From Neckera pumila (Eukaryota > Streptophyta > Bryopsida > Hypnales > Neckeraceae): a stretch of 64,000 nt of DNA. Within the stretch, counting starts at the first letter, position 1, and each line of letters starts with the position of its first letter. The DNA lies in assembly GCA_963969595.1 (NCBI GenBank), contig OZ018413.1, positions 7,624,211 to 7,688,210 of the forward strand. The letters are read 5' to 3'. The position numbers were made by a program, and so were the translations under genes. Below the pieces are notes generated by a model. The model was not told where the DNA came from. It saw nothing but the letters and a program-made list of their open reading frames with translations, and ran no database searches. Shown here one piece after another: positions 56,858 through 64,000 of this stretch.

Positions 56858-58605
56858 TTAACCCCTAAATGACCATTGTCTCTTTGGAGGATAAATGAGA
56901 TTTTGGGCAGGTACCTATAAGCTGCATTTTTGTTATGATTTCTTGAAATTATTTTTGAAGATAGAAAAATTGATGAGCGTTGTGGGAATATAAATTTTTT
57001 TCAGTTGGTGCCTGGGAGCAAAAGTTATGCCCAAATAAGCTTAAACGGGACAAAGGGGGCAGCAAAAAAAACTTTGCAAAATTTGAATTTTTTTTTTGAA
57101 ATTTTTTCCCCATAGATTATATTTTTTTCTATTTAGAAAGATTTGATTCATTCCATTTGGATTAGTTATAAGAAAGTTATGGACAATCTTATTTTTCGAG
57201 CACAGAGCATCTTCTTGAAAAAAATAACTTGTAGGATTCATTTCTGAATGCAATTTTTACAATTTTTCAAAAACAAAAGTTCCAAGTTGTTCAGTTTTTT
57301 TGCTAGAACAATCTCACCATTGGAATTTGTGCATTTTAATTCCATATAAAAGATATTAATAATTTAGATTTTCCTTCTATCTTGTATCTACTTCTATTTT
57401 ATAAAAAATTTAATAGTGGAAAATATGTTTTTTTTTGTTTTTTTTTATCTTGCTAGACTCTCAACTCAATTCTCCACTATAAACATTTAAAGCTCAAAAC
57501 TTTGTACTGCAGAAATTTAAAGTTCAAAAAGTTCAAAATCAAAAAATCTAGTCCCACAATGTGCTCAAAAACTTGTTTTTTTTCACTCTTTAATCCCTCA
57601 ATGCCCCTGCTTGTTTCTTCTGGGAACCTGTTTTCCGGACATGCGTTGAATTTGCTAAGTATAGCATGCGAAGTTAGAAGTTTCTATGCACTTCACCGTT
57701 GAAATGCAGACTCAACTCCAGCCGGAACCTAGTGTTTGTTTATTTTAAGAAATCCACAGCATGGATTGAAAGCTTATAAGCTTTGATCTGCGGCAAGTAT
57801 AGTCCCAAAATAGCTCGTTTTGGAGTACCTCGTCGATCCAAGAGAAGAATGCGGTACTTGTAGCGATCGGATTTAGCCAATAATTGAATGCTAGCACAAT
57901 GACAAGGTTACGAGTACCGCTGCCAATTTTCAGGTTCATCTGAGATGATCTGCGAACACAACAGTCTTGTGAGTGTGGATCACTCCGCAAATTCTGAAGA
58001 GAGAGCCGGTGGAGGAGACTTGCACAGTCCTGTTGTACAGGTTGCCTGACCGGTGCATAGAGCATTGCTGAGAATGAGTGTTTTGACACAACGTGCAGGG
58101 TTAGGGCAGATAGTTCTCTTCATCACAACGGATCCGAGGCCCCTCTCCCGCTCAACTGCTAGTCACCGGCTCTTCCCGGTCACTTTTGCCTCAACTGCTT
58201 GTCCTCGTTGTTGTCCATGGACGAATTCCCTCGACCACTTAAAATCTCTGCGGTACTTCAGTCTAACAAATTTAGGATCCCCTACACCAACTCTGATCCT
58301 ATAGCCTTGTCAACTTTTTCCTAACAAAGCGCAAAGATCCAGATGGCTAGCCCTATTTTTTCAATCCATAGAGGCGTTGTTTGAGCCCCGTAGACCTTGA
58401 AGGGTTCAACGCAAGTATCTTGCAATCTATGTGATCCAAAATTCAATTTTGAAATTTTTTCCACACATTTTGATACTAGTTAGGTGTACTTATGGTTCGA
58501 TGTACCAAAAACAAACAAAATTCAATTTTTTTTACTCTTTACTTTAGAAATAACAATTTTGAATGTTCTTTGGCAGAAAAAAGGCCTTGGGCCTTTAGGG
58601 GTTAA
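56858..58605. mobile_element. Element family F, copy 2, carrying a nested insertion
   Basis: Starts TTAACCCCTAAATGACCA and ends with the reverse complement TTAACCCCTAAAGGCCCAA. Without the insertion at 57594-58407 it is about 934 bp, close to copy 1 (920 bp). Confidence 0.75.
57594..58407. mobile_element. 814-bp insertion nested in F copy 2
   Basis: Homology with F copy 1 stops after 'cactctttaa' and resumes at 'aacgcaagtatcttgc', which defines the insertion precisely. It is clearly more GC-rich than its host. A 114-codon minus frame (57745-58089) and an 83-codon plus frame (58053-58304) have no recognised domain. The ends (CCCTCAATGCCCC and, inverted, CCCTTCAAGG) are at best weak inverted repeats. 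It could be a DNA insertion of any kind, including captured gene sequence. Confidence 0.6.
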
Positions 58606-60755
58606 TTATATTTCCTCCATGTTTGTGAATTAATGACCTTTTTCTTTGAATGTACCCTTCTAACAACCCTGGTCCCATTGCTGAATAGACATTGCTGAAT
58701 AGTGTTCCGATGAGTTAGTTTCCAGACTCCACATGCAGTTAGTTGTGCACCTCGAGGCAGCCGTACTTCAGCTGGATTTTTTTATGCATGTTATCCTTAC
58801 TATGTTCAAATCTTTTGCTATGGCTACTTTGTGTATAAAAAATAAAAAATAAAAATAAAAAAATGCCACCCAGTCTCAGCACTGTCCCTTTACTTTGTTG
58901 AAAAGATACAGACAACTGGAGTCAACCATGACTTTCAACATTTTTTGGTTTTATTTTATTTTCTTAAACAAATAAAACAGAATTTCATTGCTAGTGACTT
59001 TCAACTTTCAAACCGAAATAATGCAACACTGGGGTCAACATGTACTGAATTCGGAAGCATTCCTGAAATAGGTGATCAGGTGGCTTTGGTGGCTTTGGTG
59101 GCTTTGGTTCACTCTAGCTGCACATTCAACGGCAGCATCTAATCAGTGCAGAAGTTCCAATTTCCTTGCCTGCTAAAGTCCCATAGACTGATGCAAAAGT
59201 GAAGGTTGCCACACCATGGCCACACTAGTCATAGCCATAGCCATATCAGCTCCGCGGGAAAGGATGAAGAAGAACGTGTGTGTATAGGGCAATCATCCAG
59301 GTGGAGGGAATTTTGAAAATAAATAGTGTCACAAGGAGGGCAAAGCCTGAGGAGGAGTGTTTTTTTTTTTTTTTTTCCAGAATTCCCAACAATAAGGAGA
59401 TTCCCTGATTCATGTAAGTGCATGTTTGGAAATGGATGAAATATGTGATCGATGAATGAAAAATGTGTAATCACTGATTACGTAGATTTCACATGCCAAG
59501 AGGAGATTATGGGAAATAATCCTTGCTCAAAATGACTGGGACATTTCTTGGCTAGGGTTTACGTAGAACTTAGAAGAAATTTAGTTGCAATGCAAGGGGG
59601 TCAAAAAATTTCATTAAGTTGCAGGGTTTCATTGAGATCGAAGATGGTTGGGTGTCATTAGGATTACGCAAGAAAAAATTGAATGAAAAATCTATGAGAA
59701 TGATATAGTGACATAGTTTGCATTTATTACAACAATTTGGGGGAGACGAAAATTATCTTGTTGAAGTTTTAAAATGGTGTTGGACTGAAGGAGGTTTTGC
59801 ATTTGACAACCAGAGTTACTAACATTTATATTGAATGATGTGAGGAAATTTGAGTAGGATCTTACTCAAAAAGCTGCTAGTGCTATTAGCACAAAGTCTT
59901 ACAAAGCTTAGTTGCATGTTTATCAACAAATTATTTATGCTTATTGGCTCAAGACCAAAGAAAATAAATTCAAATCTTGTATTGACAACAACTATAATCC
60001 CTAAAGTTTCATGATTTTGTAATCACCAAAAATGCTCCAAAACTGCCATTTCTAATACAACTACCAAATTTTTGGAAAAAAAGTAACTTTTGACACATGT
60101 AACTATAGTATTTGTAGTATGGTATTTTGAAAACATGTGGTAAAAATTTCAGAAAATTCCACCGTGTGGATCATAAGATATAAGCATTCAAAGTCTTAAA
60201 AACCATTTTTTCAATCCTGCGAAAAACCGGGCAGCTGCACTTTGCAAGCTCACTTTTCAATGAAAAAAAGCCGATAAAGGTGGTGCTTCTTTGAATTTAG
60301 TTTCCTAAACAAGTTTCGTAAACAAGTCTATATTCTTGAAAAATTTCACATCATTTGGAATTGTACAACATATAGGAAAAAACATATAGTAAGTAGAAAG
60401 AAATAGAAAATGATTCAAAATACTAAATTGTTAAAAATTTAATCATGGAATTTTTCAATCTTGCCCAAAAATTTTATACGGCCAAAAAATGCATGTTGGC
60501 CCTTTAGGGGATAAGTCTAGGAATTCAAGTAGGATATTTACTTGAGAAGCATATCAATGCTACAAGGATTCAATAACACAAATTGTAAAGTGCCCACTTA
60601 AGAGCTAAAAATTCAATTTTGAGATTAACTCCTAAAATCCCAAAGCTTTTTTTCCATCAAATTCCACTCAAAACTACCATTTCTATTACAAAGGGCAAAA
60701 ACTTTTGAAATCATTTTTTTTGCATATCTAATCATAAGATCTAGCACTCGACTAG
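58606..60755. other. No recognisable gene; one small minisatellite
   Basis: (gtggctttg) is repeated three times near 59080-59109, and 'agccat' is iterated near 59226-59245. The stretch around 59990-60511 ends in 'ttggccctttaggggataag', which resembles the end of family F, so a strongly decayed F copy may lie here. Confidence 0.35.
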
Positions 60756-60785
60756 TACTCCCTCCATCTCAAATTGATCCTCTAA
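60756..60785 (+). mobile_element. Single Stowaway-like MITE end
   Basis: TA followed by CTCCCTCCATCTCAAATTGA, close to the CTCCCTCCGT-type consensus of Stowaway (Tc1/mariner) MITEs. No matching inverted end was found within several hundred bases, so the element is truncated or this is chance. Confidence 0.5.
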
Positions 60786-62055
60786 TTGGACAAAATTAAA
60801 ACAATAATATTTAAATGAACAGTAACTATATTATTTGATAATCCTTTTGTAATAAAATGTTGACCAGTTCCCGATTTCATTTTAGATTGCAATAGAAAAA
60901 TAGTTCCTTAGGAAACACTTACAAAAGAAATTTTTATACAGCATGTGGTTGAGGAATAGCTTTAAGGCACAATAATTTTCATAACTTTTCACTACATGGT
61001 TAAAAAGTTATTGTATAGTATTAACTTCTTTTTAAGCGTAAGCAACGTGGGTAGCCTAAAGAAAATCACTTTAATTTTTAAGACATAAAAACTTGAATTT
61101 GCTTTTTTAGATTTTTATATAGAGAAACCTTTGAAACATTTCATTTTTATTAATGAAATGAATGTTATGAGAAGTTTTTGCCTGTGGGCAGTTATAGAAT
61201 TTCTACTCTAAAATAAACTTTGAAGTCCTTTATTTAACTCAATTTTCAATATTTTTAGAAAAAAATAAAATCATAAAATGTAGATTGTCACAGCACCATT
61301 GGGATTGGCATTTTTTAATTCCATAATTAAATTCTTAAATAACAACTTAGTATTTTAAATCATTCTCTACTTCGTTTTAATTACTATTTTTTTTCAAGCA
61401 TGAATACAAAATATTTTTTTTGAAATATTTTATATGTATTTCCCCACTTATGACTTCAACATTTCATGGAGAGTTGCAAGTTCTAAAATCTACACATTTT
61501 GGGTAAAAAGTTTGAAAGATGAAATCTAACCACTTGGAAAGAATTGAAAATATTTCTTTATGAAATCCAAGCATCATGATCTTGCAATTGGTAAGGTTTT
61601 GCATTTTGAAATTTTAGGAGATTGTACTTTCACAAGTTAACTAAAAGATCCTATGGTTGGACATGTTAAAAAATAAATATATTAGACGAAGATTTTAGCC
61701 TCGCTTTGAAAACTAGTATTTTGAAGCAGTTTTAGGCTTCTAATCATGAAAGTATTTTAGGGATTAATTGTAATTAATTGACAGTTGATTCTTTAGATTT
61801 TGGTTTTGTGACCAAGCTATGTGACAATTTCAAAGGTCTCAAGAGATCCTATTTTGAAAAATCATAGTAATTACAAGTCTAAAATTATTATTTCCAAAAA
61901 AATCTATTTTTTTTTACAATTCATTATTTTTTATTGCTAATTAATACTAGGAAAATATTTTTTCTTGAAAAAGAAGACTTCAACTATGCGAAATTGCTCG
62001 TTTTGACGTTTTTGGGTGAGTTTCACTTTAAAATATGGTCACACCTGGCCTACAT
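60786..62055. other. No recognisable gene
   Basis: AT-rich text, with words related to family F in places (for example 'accattgggattggcatttt' near 61296). No frame worth calling. Confidence 0.35.
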
Positions 62056-62710
62056 GGAAAGCTTTGATTCATTTCATTTGGATTTGTTACGAGAAAGGTA
62101 TAGACAATCTTGTTTTTCGGGCACTTAGAGCATCTTTGTGAAAAAAATAACTTGTAGGATTCATTTATGAATGCAATTTTAACAATTTAAAAAAAAAAAA
62201 ATTTACAAGGTTTAGCTTTTTTTTTAGAACAATCTCACCATTGGGATTAGTGCTTTTTAATCCCATATAAAAGATATTAATATTTTAGATTTTCCTCCTA
62301 TCTCATACCTACTTCTACTTAATAATTTTTTTAGTAATGAAAATTAAGTTTTTTTGGATTTTTTTCCCCCCTAGATTCTCAATTCAGTTTTCTACTATAA
62401 AGATTTAAAGCTCAAAACTTTGTAGTGCAAAAAAATTGAGTTAAAAATGTTCAAAGTCATAAAATCTACTCCCACAATGTGCTGAAAAACTTGTTTTTTT
62501 CACTTTAAATGCAGATATCTTGCAATCTATGCGATCAAAAATTCGTTTATGAAATTTTTTCCACACATTCTCATACTAGTTAGGTGTAAGATCCAACAAT
62601 TAGATGTGCAAAAAAAACAATTTTCAGATTTTTTTTCCACTCTTTGCTATAAAAATGGCGGTTTTGAGTATTTTTTGGCAAAGAAAAGGCCTTGGACCTT
62701 TAAGGGTTAA
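62056..62710. mobile_element. Element family F, copy 3, 5'-truncated
   Basis: Aligns with the 3' two thirds of copy 1 from 'gctttgattcatttcatttgga' to 'ggccttggacctttaagggttaa'. The left part is missing and replaced by unrelated sequence. Confidence 0.75.
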
Positions 62711-63060
62711 AACATCGGATTGTCTCCTTCACTAATTGAAACCTCTCTGTTGTTCCTTCACTTCAACCGAAGATTGGAGCCAACATGTCCTCCACAAACC
62801 CAGGCACATTTGCTTCGATCACTTGTTTGCAAACCTTGCGCTGTAAAGCCGCTTTGTAAATATTGGGACTGAGGAGCAATTCCTTTCGATTTGTTGTTTG
62901 TAGTTTGTGAGAGCTCAATCATCTAGATTCTGGTGATGATGCTCATCTTGTCGGAGGTGCTTGCAACGCTCACAATGTTACGTAGTTGCTCACATTTCCT
63001 TGCATCGTGAAAGACCGTTGTTAGTGCTCAAGAATCTACAAAAATCGAAAAAATTGAAAC
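62711..63060 (-). other. Coding-like remnant of unknown family
   Basis: On the minus strand one frame reads ELLLSPNIYKAALQRKVCKQ, VIEANVPGFVEDMLAPIFG, then TGA, SEGTTERFQLVKE. A neighbouring frame reads CERCKHLRQDEHHHQNLDD. The composition and GC content are coding-like compared with the flanks. No family was recognised and no start or splice sites are clear. Confidence 0.25.
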
Positions 63061-63126
63061 TTACATACCAACAACTTGCAATTTTGGAGAGCAATGCACA
63101 GTCTCAAACTTTTCTCCAATAAGTAT

Positions 63127-63539
63127 TAAGGTAGGATGTTCTAAAAGCGATCGGCTTCTTCAAATCGACCCTACAAAATGGTATTGAATAGATATGAGTT
63201 GGTCTTTAAATGGACCACTTTAGTCATTGATTGAATCCCCTAAAAAAATATTCTTTAATGCAAGAGCCAGTCGTTGGCCTTGATTTCCTCAAATCACTTC
63301 AGAAGTTGTAAGTGGACGCATTTTGGGAGACCTAGGGTCACAAATAGGTACCTACAACAGAAATCTTGAAAATTCATAACTAATTCAAAAATACTTCAAA
63401 AAATATGAAGAGACTTGGGTTACATTTGACATCCATTTTTCTTTCTCTGAAAAATGAGTGAAAAATATTTCTATTCATGCAAACCTACGCAAAAGGTGGA
63501 CCAGCCCTTAAATGGTCGCTTTTAGAGCATCCTACCTTA
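63127..63539. mobile_element. MITE G with 24-bp terminal inverted repeats
   Basis: TAAGGTAGGATGTTCTAAAA at the left matches the reverse complement of the right end, TAAGGTAGGATGCTCTAAAA, both continuing GCGA. Just inside, 'ggtctttaaatggaccactt' and 'ggtggaccagcccttaaatgg' also correspond. 413 bp, no coding frame. Confidence 0.82.
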
Positions 63540-64000
63540 CTTGTAACCCTTGCCAACTTTGCAATCACCTACGTTTGGCAGTTATGAAGGAAGGATCCTC
63601 CAAATAAGTTTTCATTTTTTTTTCATTTTTAAAGAAGTGCCAAAGTAGCAATATAAAATATTATAGTGGTGCTCCAAATTTTAGCATTCATCCATGTTTT
63701 GGTTAGAAAATATCACACATTAGCACATATCACATGTCCATGATTTTGTTTTCATCCACAATCTAGCGATTCCATCCAATTTATTTTTTTTAAATTCAAG
63801 GTTTTCTAGAGAAAAATTGTACTGTTTGTTACCATTTTTTAGCCATTTTTTTTCTAAGTGCAATCTGGCACCAGAAAGCCAGAATTAAAAGCCCTGGTCT
63901 GAACACCTACCAGAAAAGTTACGTACCATTGCAGGAAAGCACGCTTGCTATGTGCAGGTGTGAATGATGCCGACCTTCAGCAGCATAGTGGCTAGCTGCT
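63540..64000. other. No recognisable feature
   Basis: AT-rich sequence up to the window end. 'aatctggcaccagaaagccagaatt' (about 63862-63886) forms a small hairpin. Confidence 0.4.

Noticed and set aside
60786..61260. Right end for the Stowaway-like terminus at 60756
   Set aside because: No inverted GGAGGGAG word was found downstream.

Overview
The window looks like nuclear DNA of a land plant with a large, repeat-dominated genome. The base composition is AT-rich. There is no intact conserved single-copy gene, decayed coding sequence is split by GT-AG introns, and transposon families typical of plants are present: Ty1/copia, Mutator-like (MULE), CACTA-type, Tourist-like and Stowaway-like. I cannot fix the species from sequence alone; a gymnosperm, fern or other large-genome plant would fit. 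No tRNA, rRNA or CRISPR array was seen.

Layout. 1-1.8 kb: the 3' end of a broken Ty1/copia polyprotein, then a probable LTR start carried as three tandem 86-bp copies. 1.8-17 kb: mostly non-coding DNA with tandem repeats (93, 178 and 112-115 bp units), a MITE inserted in a tandem repeat that keeps its own empty site, dispersed duplications and one transposase-like fragment (13.76-14.13 kb). 17.2-21.6 kb (minus strand): a decayed two-exon MULE transposase with an N-terminal Cys-rich zinc-binding region, a DDE-type core and a C-terminal SWIM finger. 22.4-36.5 kb (plus strand, head to head with the transposase): a decayed multi-exon gene that appears to join an acidic N-terminus, a ParB-like domain (degenerate DGNHR motif), helical segments, a lysine-rich coiled coil and a class I DNA-methyltransferase-like domain. 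It is interrupted by a Tourist-like MITE in the ParB exon and by a roughly 3.5-kb insertion of higher GC content with its own gag-like open frame and a CACTA-type MITE. 36.5-64 kb: AT-rich non-coding DNA with several families of inverted-repeat elements and minisatellites.

The notable object is the 17.2-36.5 kb block: a MULE transposase and a ParB/methyltransferase fusion gene arranged divergently around a short spacer with 51-bp tandem repeats. Their introns carry a family of 45-150 bp hairpin elements that I see nowhere else in the window. Almost all in-frame stops in the block can be explained as C-to-T changes (CGA to TGA, CAG to TAG), the mark expected from long-term cytosine methylation. 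Both genes are dead here; their interest is as fossils of a transposon that may have carried its own DNA-binding and DNA-methylation module.
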